Of a stretch of DNA of 13,925 nucleotides, positions 1 to 6,564 are shown piece by piece; within the stretch, counting starts at the first letter, position 1, and the number at the start of each line of letters is the position of its first letter. Both the position numbers and the translations under genes were made by a program. Origin of the DNA: Deltaproteobacteria bacterium. Its GTDB lineage: Bacteria; Myxococcota; Polyangia; Haliangiales; Haliangiaceae. Below the pieces are notes generated by a model. The model did no database searches and had not been told where the DNA came from. It saw nothing but the letters and a program-made list of their open reading frames with translations. Where the stretch lies: contig JAGSPR010000142.1 of NCBI GenBank assembly GCA_018262455.1, forward strand, positions 1 through 13,925, given 5' to 3'.

Positions 1-561
1 GAGATGCGAACCGACGTGCCAAACGGCACCGTCACCTGCTTCCATCTGCTTGTGCAGCACGACGACGGTCTCGGATCTGGGCGACCGGGCGCAGGTCGCG
101 ATGATCGTGTGATCGTAGATCGTGGGGGAGTTCTCATCGCCCGCTGCGACAACGAGGCCCTTCCACGTCAGCGTCACACCTGCAATCTCCGACAGACCAG
201 GAGCGAGCGGCCGACGTTGCTCCGTCCGCAGCTGGACGAAGTCGTTCTCGGCGAGTAGTCGAGCCGCCGCCGGCGCAGAGCCGCAGCCCGGTCGCGGCTC
301 GACACGAGGGAGCTGAGAGCCGATGAAACGGATCCCGGCTTCGTCATTGCACGCAGCGCCAGCCAGACGGTCTGACCAGGCAAAGCAACCGAACTCCTCG
401 TCGTGGCAGCGCTGGCGCAGAACCGCCTCCCACGCCTCGCCATCGCGGCCGCCCTTGGCCGTCGCTGCCACTGACTCGCCGGCGCGGAGGTTCCCTGGCG
501 GCGGGCGCGTGGCTGGTGTGGACGAGCATGCGATCATGAGCATCCACAACGAGGCGCGCAT
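1..561 (-). CDS. Probable lipoprotein, unknown function; 3' end beyond the left edge
   Basis: An open frame starts at the ATG at 559-561 and runs 187 codons to base 1 without a stop, so the C-terminus is missing. The N-terminus is short and hydrophobic (MRASLWMLMIACSS), and Cys12 preceded by Met-Ile-Ala is a plausible though non-ideal lipobox, so I infer export and lipid anchoring. The mature part has further cysteines at about 52, 59, 71, 93 and 157 and a beta-rich second half (GVTLTWKGLVVAAGDE, near 129-143). I do not recognise a family. Codon use is GC3-rich and coherent, and neither the plus strand nor the other minus frames give a better reading. No strong ribosome site precedes the ATG. 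The next gene upstream on the same strand ends 177 bp away, so an operon is possible but not shown. Confidence 0.72.
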   Translation of the reverse strand, partial: MRASLWMLMIACSSTPATRPPPGNLRAGESVAATAKGGRDGEAWEAVLRQRCHDEEFGCFAWSDRLAGAACNDEAGIRFIGSQLPRVEPRPGCGSAPAAARLLAENDFVQLRTEQRRPLAPGLSEIAGVTLTWKGLVVAAGDENSPTIYDHTIIATCARSPRSETVVVLHKQMEAGDGAVWHVGSHL

Positions 562-738
562 GCTCGGAACGCTAGCGCAGTCGTGCCCGCCGTGCCAGGC
601 AGGCCTCGTGTCCGCCTCCACCGAGTCATCGCAGCCGAGGGCTCGAACACACCCGAACACGCACGGAAGGTGTGCTCGCGACCGGGGGCGTCCGGTGCGG
701 GGCGAGCTCCCGTCGGGCTGTTCGTTTCCTGGAGTTCG

Positions 739-1443
739 TCACCAACGACTCGCAGACAATCGTGACCTGCTACCTCGGCAGACGAGCAGTCCGACCAGCG
801 CGAGCACGCCCAGCAGCGCGATGGCGACGATCACCACGCGGTGATCGGGCGGTGGGCGCGGTACGGAGCGATCGAAGATCACCTCCTCGGTACGGTTCGC
901 GTAGAGCGCGGATATCCGGACATCCATCGTATCGAAGTACCGAGTGAACGACGGCGGCCAGTTCGACTCGAACCACGTCTTTCCGGCGTGCTCGAAGCGC
1001 AAGAGCGCCGCGTCCGAGTCGATCTCGATCACGACGAACCCGTTCCACCGGTGGTCCTTCACCGAGCGCGTATGCGGAGTCATCCCCACCGCCACTTCGT
1101 ACTGCACGTGGTCGTACTCGGAGTTGATGATCGTGCCGGCGGTGATCGCGAGGTCGAATCGGATCGGATACTCGGGAATGCCCGTGCAGATGGGGACGGA
1201 CGCGATCGGTCTCCCATCCTCATCCGTGAACGTGGGCGGCGGTCCCGACTCGTCTTCCCCGCGATGGAAGTACAGTGAGGGCCGCGACGGCACCGCGCGA
1301 ACTACGGTCTTGAACAGCCCGTCGATCCGGAACGTGGCAACCGTAGGCCCGCCCGACGCGATGTCGTCGAGATCGGGCTCCCAACACGCGACGGCACGCG
1401 CCGTTGTACCGACCACGATCACGATCGCGAGCCAGGCTCTCAT
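739..1443 (-). CDS. Secreted protein with C-terminal membrane anchor, unknown function
   Basis: A 234-residue protein. I start it at the ATG at 1441-1443 because this begins a typical signal sequence (MRAWLAIVIVVGTTARAVAC); the open frame upstream of that ATG is arginine-rich and looks non-coding. Cys20 after Ala-Val-Ala could be a weak lipobox, or the site may be cleaved by ordinary signal peptidase. A single strong hydrophobic helix lies at about 203-222 (VVIVAIALLGVLALVGLLVC), followed by a basic tail, giving a type I topology with the roughly 180-residue middle domain outside. This resembles the architecture of C-terminally sorted proteins, but the Cys-Gly-Cys of a MYXO-CTERM signal is absent. 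The family is not recognised. A peptidase E stump begins 22 bp upstream on the same strand. Confidence 0.82.
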   Translation of the reverse strand: MRAWLAIVIVVGTTARAVACWEPDLDDIASGGPTVATFRIDGLFKTVVRAVPSRPSLYFHRGEDESGPPPTFTDEDGRPIASVPICTGIPEYPIRFDLAITAGTIINSEYDHVQYEVAVGMTPHTRSVKDHRWNGFVVIEIDSDAALLRFEHAGKTWFESNWPPSFTRYFDTMDVRISALYANRTEEVIFDRSVPRPPPDHRVVIVAIALLGVLALVGLLVCRGSRSRLSASRW

Positions 1444-1465
1444 GTGGAGTCGACACCGCCGTGGC

Positions 1466-1534
1466 GCCCAAGTTGCTCGCCACGGGTTCCATCGAGAGGC
1501 CGCCGCCGCCGAACGCGATGATCTGTCGAGCCAT
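1466..1534 (-). pseudogene. N-terminal stump of a peptidase E-like (family S51) gene
   Basis: Reading from the ATG at 1532-1534 (or the in-frame GTG at 1541-1543), the first residues are MARQIIAFGGGGLSMEP. This matches the very conserved start of dipeptidase E-like S51 peptidases, which begin with a (R)QIIA(L/F)GGGGFSMEP-type stretch. The similarity stops after MEP: the expected continuation (roughly 200 residues, including the catalytic serine region) is absent. The frame instead continues out of phase into the signal-peptide gene that starts at 1443. I read it as a deletion or rearrangement remnant. It could also act as a short upstream reading frame. The family match rests on one short motif. 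Confidence 0.6.
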
Positions 1535-1572
1535 GAGGGCCACCGGTCAACCCGGCGATGGCGCGCGGAATC

Positions 1573-1607
1573 CCTCGCTTCGCGAGGACTGCCTCGCGCT
1601 TCGCGGC
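1573..1607. repeat. Two neighbouring short hairpins
   Basis: CCTCGC-TTC-GCGAGG at 1573-1587 is a perfect 6-bp inverted repeat with a 3-base loop. A related unit at 1592-1607 contains CGCG-CTT-CGCG. Both lie in the 231-bp gap between the divergent genes at 1443 (minus) and 1675 (plus), so they are more likely leader or operator structure than terminators. The base composition makes such hairpins fairly easy to obtain by chance. Confidence 0.3.
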
Positions 1608-1674
1608 TGGCGTGGTTTCCGCCGGACAGCGCTCGGCGCTCCAACGACGGCGGCAGCCGTGGTACCGACTAGTC

Positions 1675-2172
1675 ATGCGTCTTCCCGCCCTTTTCTGCGT
1701 CCTCGCGCTCGGCGCGCAGGTCGTCGCGCTCGGCTCGAGCTCGGCCGATCAGCCGGCCACCGCGACCACCATCGAGAAGCTGAAGCTCGCGATCGACTTC
1801 CCGGGCTCGCTCGAGATCTACGACACCGACGTCACCGGCAAGGACAAGCTGCCCGCGACCGAGGTCCGGATCGAGACCTCGATCAAGGCGATCGGGACGG
1901 TGCACGTCGAGATCGTGCGCGACTACCAGTCGGCGGACGACGCGAAGCGCGTGGTCGCCTACAAGGGCTCGGACACGACGAACGTCGCGATCACCAAGCT
2001 GCCCGAGCGCGGCTGGGTCCTCACGTGGCAGTACAACAAGGACAGGTGGTACGGCGTCAAGGTGCTGAGGAAGATCAAGGGCAAGTGGGTCCTGATGGAC
2101 GCCCGGCCCGACTCGCGCGAGGCGTCCGACGTGATCCTGGCCACGTTCAAGTCGATGCGATCGTCGAGCTAG
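1675..2172 (+). CDS. Small secreted protein, unknown function
   Basis: A 165-residue protein started at the ATG at 1675, where a signal peptide begins (MRLPALFCVLALGAQVVALG, probable cleavage near SSSA/DQ at about 24-25). The frame is open upstream, but those 39 residues are arginine-rich with no sign of coding. The mature protein is about 140 residues, rich in alternating beta-like segments (TEVRIETSIKAIGTVHVEIV; WVLTWQYNKDRWYGVKVLRK) with no cysteine, no second membrane segment and no motif I recognise. The periodic basic and aromatic strands fit a compact periplasmic or secreted beta domain. No good Shine-Dalgarno is visible. The 18 bases ending in the start codon closely resemble those of the kinase gene at 2441. 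Codon use is typical for the window. Confidence 0.83.
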   Translation: MRLPALFCVLALGAQVVALGSSSADQPATATTIEKLKLAIDFPGSLEIYDTDVTGKDKLPATEVRIETSIKAIGTVHVEIVRDYQSADDAKRVVAYKGSDTTNVAITKLPERGWVLTWQYNKDRWYGVKVLRKIKGKWVLMDARPDSREASDVILATFKSMRSSS

Positions 2173-2277
2173 GCGCCGCCGGGCAAGCTGCTGCTCGAGT
2201 GGGGCCGCGTCGATCACCTCGACGCCGTGCTTGGCCGCGGCCTCGAGCTTGGTCGTGCCCACTCGCAGGATCTCCGA
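2172..2277 (-). pseudogene. Possible C-terminal stump of a BRCT-like domain
   Basis: In one minus frame the gap after the small secreted gene reads SEILRVGTTKLEAAAKHGVE followed by VIDAAPLEQQLARR. The core (TTKLEAAAKHGVEVID, then a short helix) resembles the second half of BRCT domains, where a G-x-K-L-x-x-A-x-x-x-G-V-x-x-(I/V)-(I/L/D)-(D/E) pattern precedes the last helix. No start, upstream half or stop of its own is present: the frame runs into the antisense of the neighbouring gene. If real, it is a remnant. The evidence is one short motif in a GC-rich shadow-prone region. Confidence 0.3.
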
Positions 2278-2440
2278 GCTCGACGAGGAGCTCGGCAATC
2301 ACCTCTCGAAGGCGATACGGACCGCTACGTTCTGCGCGTATCGGCCGTGACGCAGCTCGCTGCGAGAAGGCCGTACGTCCAAGAAGAGACTGTGGATGCT
2401 CCCGGTGGTTGGTCCAGGTCGTGCCTGGTACCCAGTTGTC

Positions 2441-3709
2441 ATGAAGGCACGCGACGAGCTCAGGCAGCGGGAGTGGCCCGTGCTCCTCGCGCTGGCGGCG
2501 GTGGTGGGGCTGTCGACCGGCCTCATGATCTACGACATCTCCAGAGACCTCATGGCCGAGGGTGCCAGCACGCAGCTCGTGTTCAAGGCGATGCGTTCGG
2601 TGACGCTCGCCGACGATCTGCGCCGTCAGGCGCACTCGCTGACCGGTAGCGCGGCGGAGCGCGATGCGGCAACCGCACGGATCGCGGCCGATATCGCGAG
2701 CTACGACCCGCTGGCAACGTACCCCGGTGAGCGCGGTGAGTGGATTCACCTGAAGCAGCTGCTCCAGCAGATCCCGGGCAAGCAAGACCCGCCGAGCGAG
2801 TCGCTGGTCCGCGACATCGACGTTTCACTCGACCGCATCGTGGCGCTCAACGGGCGCGAAGCGACAGGCGAGGTCGCCGAGATCCTGTCGTCGTTTCACG
2901 AGGACTACACCGTCAACGCGATCGGCGCGACGATCATCATCATCCTCGCCTTCGTCATCGGCACCGCGCTCCACCGCTCGATCCGTCTCCAGCGTACGCT
3001 GCTCGCGACGCATCTCTCACGCGAGGAGGAGCGACGCCGCGACCTCGAAGCGTTTGCCGGGCACGTCGCGCACGATCTCCGCGCGACGCTCGGACCGATC
3101 CGGACGTGTGCGGATCTGTTCGCGACCAGCGCTGGTCCTCCGCCGAAGGACCTCGGCGCGCGGGTCGCCCGCGCGACGGATCGGATGGCTGCGATCATTG
3201 ATGATCTGTTGACCCTGTCGATCAGCGGCCGACCGGGGGCCGGACAGACCGACGTCGCACCGGTCGTCGCGCAGGTTCTCGAGGAAGCCGGGCCACAGCT
3301 CGCCGGCGCCAAGGTCGAGGTCGCCATCGAGGACGGCCAGGTGTGCTGCCCGCCGGTAGAGCTCGGAAGGATCGTGCAGAACCTCGTGTCGAACGCGGTC
3401 AAGTACCGTTCACCCGAGCGTCCGCTCGAGCTCGGTGTCACCGCGAAACACGTCGACTCGATCGTCGAGCTGGTCGTCTCCGACAACGGCATCGGGATGG
3501 ACGAGGCGACCGCGGCGCGCGCGTTCGATCCGCTGTTTCGCGGGAGCGCGGCGGGCAAGATCCCGGGCCACGGTCTGGGCCTCGCGATCGTGAAGCGCAC
3601 GGTGGAGGCGCTCGGCGGATCGTGCAGCATCGCATCGAAGCCGGGTTCGGGAACGCAGATCACGATCCGGCTGCCGGCGGTCGTACAAGGCATGGGCGGC
3701 CAGCCTTAG
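2441..3709 (+). CDS. Membrane sensor histidine kinase (HisKA/HATPase type)
   Basis: A 422-residue two-component sensor that should autophosphorylate on a histidine and pass phosphate to a response regulator. The first membrane helix spans about 13-30. An extracytoplasmic sensor region of roughly 125 mostly helical residues follows, then a second helix at about 160-177 (AIGATIIIILAFVIGTAL). There is no room for a normal HAMP domain: a charged helix (SREEERRRDLEAF) leads directly to the H-box FAGHVAHDLRATLGPI with His211. The ATPase core is complete: N-box NLVSNAVKY (about 314-322), G1 DNGIG (348-352), F-like AFDPLFRG (361-368) and G2 GHGLGLAIVKR (376-386). I chose the ATG at 2441 because the cytoplasmic leader and first helix follow it; 15 extra upstream codons are open. 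No response regulator gene adjoins, so it appears orphan. It is probably transcribed alone or with 1675-2172. Confidence 0.95.
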   Translation: MKARDELRQREWPVLLALAAVVGLSTGLMIYDISRDLMAEGASTQLVFKAMRSVTLADDLRRQAHSLTGSAAERDAATARIAADIASYDPLATYPGERGEWIHLKQLLQQIPGKQDPPSESLVRDIDVSLDRIVALNGREATGEVAEILSSFHEDYTVNAIGATIIIILAFVIGTALHRSIRLQRTLLATHLSREEERRRDLEAFAGHVAHDLRATLGPIRTCADLFATSAGPPPKDLGARVARATDRMAAIIDDLLTLSISGRPGAGQTDVAPVVAQVLEEAGPQLAGAKVEVAIEDGQVCCPPVELGRIVQNLVSNAVKYRSPERPLELGVTAKHVDSIVELVVSDNGIGMDEATAARAFDPLFRGSAAGKIPGHGLGLAIVKRTVEALGGSCSIASKPGSGTQITIRLPAVVQGMGGQP

Positions 3710-3725
3710 CGGCTGCCCGTGCCGT

Positions 3726-3744
3726 TGGCCGAGATCGACGGCCA
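3726..3744 (+). terminator. Possible terminator hairpin after the kinase gene
   Basis: TGGCCG and CGGCCA form a perfect 6-bp stem around a 7-base loop (AGATCGA), beginning 16 bases after the stop codon. No T-run follows, so intrinsic termination is uncertain; position and symmetry are the only evidence. Confidence 0.35.
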
Positions 3745-3957
3745 GGGTCGCCGTGGTCTGAAGAAATGGCGCGCTGGTCCTCCGATGGTCGGCCCACCAC
3801 GCACGGGCTTGCGAGCGAGCTCGATCCACACGATCGAGCGTGAGCCCCGGTGGCCGGACGTCGCTCAGCGGTGCGCTCAGCCGTAGCGGCTCCCAGGTAC
3901 GAGCAGGAACACGAGCGCCTGCCCCGAGTCGGCGGCGCGCAGGAACCAGTCGACGTA
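3745..3957. other. Gap without a supported gene
   Basis: Together with 3710-3744 and the AraC stump this forms a 439-bp stretch between intact genes. Short protein-like pieces can be read on the minus strand (TSAPFLQTTATLAVDLGQ near 3725-3785; ETYVDWFLRAADSGQALVF near 3900-3975), but neither has a start, a complete domain or a family match. They may be decayed genes or chance open frames in GC-rich DNA. Confidence 0.4.
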
Positions 3958-4107
3958 GGTTTCGGTTTCGGGCTCCATGCCGGACAGGCGATCCCGATCG
4001 GCGCGTACGACGTGCTCGACTACATCCTGCGCAGCTCCGAGACCGTGCACGCCGCGATCGAGAAAACGAGTGGCCGGCACTGGAAGGCAGGTGTCAGCGG
4101 CCGCTGA
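3958..4107 (+). pseudogene. Fragment of an AraC-type regulator ligand domain
   Basis: An open plus-strand frame ending at a TGA at 4105-4107 contains GFGLHAGQAIPIGAYDVLDY followed by ILRSSETVHAAIEKTS. This fits the pattern seen in the N-terminal arabinose-binding-type domain of many AraC/XylS regulators: (F)GL-x-(L/A)-G-(E/Q), then G-x-x-x-Y-x-(L/I)-x-x-S-x-T-(L/V)-x-x-A, followed by an aromatic/basic stretch. About 50 residues of that domain are visible. The rest of the ligand domain and the whole C-terminal helix-turn-helix are missing, and no convincing start precedes it. I read it as a regulator remnant. The start of similarity is approximate; the in-frame GTG at 3850 is the nearest candidate start. 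Confidence 0.5.
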
Positions 4108-4148
4108 TTCTTGCCACCCGGTCGTGGCGAGCGTGATATCGAGGCGCG

Positions 4149-4757
4149 ATGAAGCTTTCGTCAGCCGCAGTCATCGTCGTCATCACCGGACTGATCCTCG
4201 CTTCGAACTCGGGCCGAGCAGAGCCGAGCAAAGCAGAGGATGGCAAAGCCGGGTCGACGGTTGAAACGCCCGACCTCGATGTGGTCGTCGGAGCGCAGAA
4301 GATCAAGTCGGTCGGTTCCAAAGAGGGATGGATGCCCCTGCTACTCGGCGGACTGAAACAGGGGATGACACCCGCGGACGTGGCGACGCTCTTTCCGGGG
4401 GCCGACCAGTTCACGACTCCGAAGTCGGGCGTCGCCCGTATCCAGATGAACGGCCGCTACGGCATCGACGAAATCGAGCTCGACTTCGACAACCACATTC
4501 GCAAGGACAAGGCGCTCTGGAGAGTGAGCATCTCGTTTCATCCCAAGTTTCATACCGCCGCGTTCTGGGACGAGCTCACCGCGTTTTGCATTGCAAAGTA
4601 TGGCAAGGCGGATCCGAAGGCAGTCAAGAGCCGTGATGTGTCGTGGATGGGATCGACCATCGGTGTCTCGCTCGGGGAGAACACACGACGGGGCAACAAG
4701 ACCCGGCGCTTCGAGCTCATCGTGAGCATGTACGGCGTCACGGCTCGCCGAAGCTGA
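4149..4757 (+). CDS. Secreted hypothetical protein
   Basis: A 202-residue protein beginning at the ATG at 4149, with GAGG four bases upstream as a close-set ribosome site. Residues 1-24 are a signal peptide (MKLSSAAVIVVITGLILASN, likely cut after GRA). The mature part contains LLLGGLKQGMTPADVATLFP (about 65-84). A G-(L/M)-(K)-x-G-M-T-x-x-(D/E)-V module like this recurs in many exported bacterial proteins and is followed here by beta strands (IDEIELDFDNHI; LWRVSISFHP). A later stretch FWDELTAFCIAKYGKADPKA again looks like the helix plus YG-x-(A/P) of such repeats. A single cysteine at about 152 makes disulfide chemistry unlikely. The precise family is not recognised. It sits alone, convergent with the phosphoesterase gene. 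Confidence 0.88.
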   Translation: MKLSSAAVIVVITGLILASNSGRAEPSKAEDGKAGSTVETPDLDVVVGAQKIKSVGSKEGWMPLLLGGLKQGMTPADVATLFPGADQFTTPKSGVARIQMNGRYGIDEIELDFDNHIRKDKALWRVSISFHPKFHTAAFWDELTAFCIAKYGKADPKAVKSRDVSWMGSTIGVSLGENTRRGNKTRRFELIVSMYGVTARRS

Positions 4758-4864
4758 CGCAGGGGCCAGATGGCCGGTCGCTCGCCGAGCACCTCGCGCA
4801 ACACCGCGACCAATGCTTCGACCGACGGCAACGGGGCGAAGCCGTCCGTCGGCGAGCTCGCGTT
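4755..4864 (-). other. Unassigned protein-like fragment in the convergent gap
   Basis: The gap between the convergent genes ending at 4757 and 4928 reads, on the minus strand, as ASSPTDGFAPLPSVEALVAV then LREVLGERPAIWPLRQLRRA. The composition looks like genuine protein, and the overlapping plus frame is Ser/Thr/Arg-rich as antisense frames usually are. There is no start codon of its own and no domain I can name. It may be the tail of a lost gene. A weak GGCCA-GA-TGGCC dyad at 4764-4775 lies just after the plus-strand gene's stop. Confidence 0.25.
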
Positions 4865-4927
4865 AGCGCACCGAGCAGATAATGACCGGATTGGATTGCT
4901 CTCGATGGCGCGGACCGGCGGCCCCGT

Positions 4928-6364
4928 TCAGGTCAGCCTCTCGCCTGCGAGCGAGCGCCCGAGCTCGTTCGCGAAGGCCTCGACGAGGAAGTGCCTGATC
5001 TCGCGTCCCGTCGTGGGCGGGGGAATCTTCTCGGGGTGTTCGCGCGCAAACCGAACGAGCGGTTCGATCTGGTCCAGGCCGGTGAACAGATCGCGCACGA
5101 GCGCCACGCGGTACTCGCGCAGGAGATCGAGTGGCGCGCCGGCGACCGCGGTGATGACGTTGCCTTCGACGACGCCGCCGCTGTCGACCTGGAGAAATCC
5201 CCCGAACTCGGCGGGAGCGCGAGCACGAGACGCTGCCACCGCGTCCCGCAACACGCGCCCCGGCATGGAGGCCACGACGACCTCGTTGCTGAACGGAATC
5301 TCGGCCCCGAGGTCGCCATAGGTCAACCGCGTGCGGTATTCGCGCGAAGCCCGGAGCCCTCCGCCGTTGACGACGCACGCATCCGCGCGCAGCGCGTCGC
5401 GCAGACGCGAGCACACGAGCGTTCCGAGGGTGGTCTGGCGCGCTCTCGCGCCAACCGACGAGAGGACCTGCCCGGGCGGAATCACCACGAGGGTTGCGCT
5501 GGAGATCTCGCTCAGCTTCGCCATGTGCGCATCCACCCGCGCGCGGAGTGCAGCGTCCTCCGGGTAGCCCGCGACGGGTTCACGTCGCGACACGACGTGC
5601 GGCACGTCCTCGCCGTCGCTCGGCTCCGCGGGCCACACGAGGTCGGTCACGCAGGCCCCGACGGCGTCCATCCCTGATTTCACGATCACCGAGCGGCCGA
5701 CTCGTTCGAGAAACGGCACGTGCTCGTGACCTCCGACGATCACCGCGATCGGGATCGACGCGGCACTGGCGGCCATGGCAAGCCGCCGATCGTCGTCGAT
5801 CGGCTGGTGGGTCAGCGCGACGATGCACCCGCAGCGGTCGTCACGGACGAGCCGCCGGGCCTCATCGAGCGCCGCCAGTTCGGATGGCTGGATCGGTGCG
5901 CCGCCGAACGGGTTGCCGTGGGGGACGAATGGGTCGTTCATGACGACCGCGACGAGTCCGACGCGAACACGGCGGGGTCCGCGCTGGACCTCGACGACCG
6001 CGCTCCGCGGCATCGCCGCATCGAACTGCACGTTCGTGCTCAGCCATGTCGCGCGAAGCTCGCGCACGCGGAGATGGAGCTCCGCGGGCGGGATGTCGTT
6101 CTCGTGGTTGCCCAGGCTGGCGTGCGTGACGCCGACCGCGTTCAGGCAGTCGACCATCCCGCGCCCCGCATCGAGCGCGGAGAGGATCGTCGGTGCGACG
6201 AAGTCGCCGGCGATCGCGACCAGCGTGGCGTCGGCGGGATCGGCCTCGAGGTGATGCTGCGCCAGGCTCTTCAGACGCGGGAGGTTGTCGAGCGTGTAGA
6301 CGTCGTTGACCGAAATGACGCGAAGCCGGAGACCGTCGATCGAAGGCATTGCGAGCGCGAGCAT
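4928..6364 (-). CDS. Cytosolic metallophosphoesterase / 5'-nucleotidase-like hydrolase
   Basis: A two-domain 478-residue hydrolase predicted to cleave phosphomonoesters such as nucleotides with a dinuclear metal centre. Phosphoesterase motifs in order: SVNDVYTLDNLPRL (about 18-31), GDF (53-55), LGNHEND (84-90), LTHQ (184-187) and GGHEH (211-215). The C-terminal substrate domain shows NGGGLR (333-338) and EIPFSN (355-360), typical of the 5'-nucleotidase C-terminal domain. The first motif is NDVY instead of the NDxH of UshA-type enzymes; I know this variant from a distinct bacterial/eukaryotic subgroup. Unlike UshA there is no signal peptide, so it should act in the cytoplasm. Starts at 6364 and 6349 are both plausible; neither has a clear Shine-Dalgarno. 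The frame stays open upstream to 6505, but those residues include a simple repeat. The exact substrate cannot be read from sequence. Confidence 0.93.
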   Translation of the reverse strand: MLALAMPSIDGLRLRVISVNDVYTLDNLPRLKSLAQHHLEADPADATLVAIAGDFVAPTILSALDAGRGMVDCLNAVGVTHASLGNHENDIPPAELHLRVRELRATWLSTNVQFDAAMPRSAVVEVQRGPRRVRVGLVAVVMNDPFVPHGNPFGGAPIQPSELAALDEARRLVRDDRCGCIVALTHQPIDDDRRLAMAASAASIPIAVIVGGHEHVPFLERVGRSVIVKSGMDAVGACVTDLVWPAEPSDGEDVPHVVSRREPVAGYPEDAALRARVDAHMAKLSEISSATLVVIPPGQVLSSVGARARQTTLGTLVCSRLRDALRADACVVNGGGLRASREYRTRLTYGDLGAEIPFSNEVVVASMPGRVLRDAVAASRARAPAEFGGFLQVDSGGVVEGNVITAVAGAPLDLLREYRVALVRDLFTGLDQIEPLVRFAREHPEKIPPPTTGREIRHFLVEAFANELGRSLAGERLT

Positions 6365-6393
6365 AGGACGTGTCGCGGCACTCGCGTCGAGCT

Positions 6394-6417
6394 CCCGAGC
6401 GCCCGAGCGCCCGAGCG
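6394..6417. repeat. Three perfect tandem copies of an 8-bp unit
   Basis: CCCGAGCG occurs three times head to tail, upstream of the phosphoesterase start (on its coding strand, CGCTCGGG). An 8-bp unit is not a multiple of three, so copy-number change would shift any frame read through it and alter promoter or leader spacing. Confidence 0.75.
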
Positions 6418-6564
6418 CGGGAGTGTCACGATCGCGTCGGCACGCGGCGCTCAACGCACGGAAGTCACGCGGCACTTCGATATCGAGTCGCCGCCGGAGC
6501 GTCACGACCTCGGAATCTCAGCCGTGCTCGACCGGGAACCGTCCGGCAAGCTAGGCTCGCACCG

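Noticed and set aside
2426..2440. Sigma-54-like promoter (TGGTAC...TTG) before the kinase
   Set aside because: Spacing is off by one and the transcript would begin inside the coding sequence.
2905..3693. Minus-strand frame opposite the kinase
   Set aside because: Ser/Arg/Pro-rich antisense of a gene with intact kinase motifs.
6365..6505. N-terminal extension of the phosphoesterase to a GTG at 6505
   Set aside because: The extension includes the 8-bp tandem repeat, no good ribosome site precedes it, and the family usually starts close to the NDVY motif.
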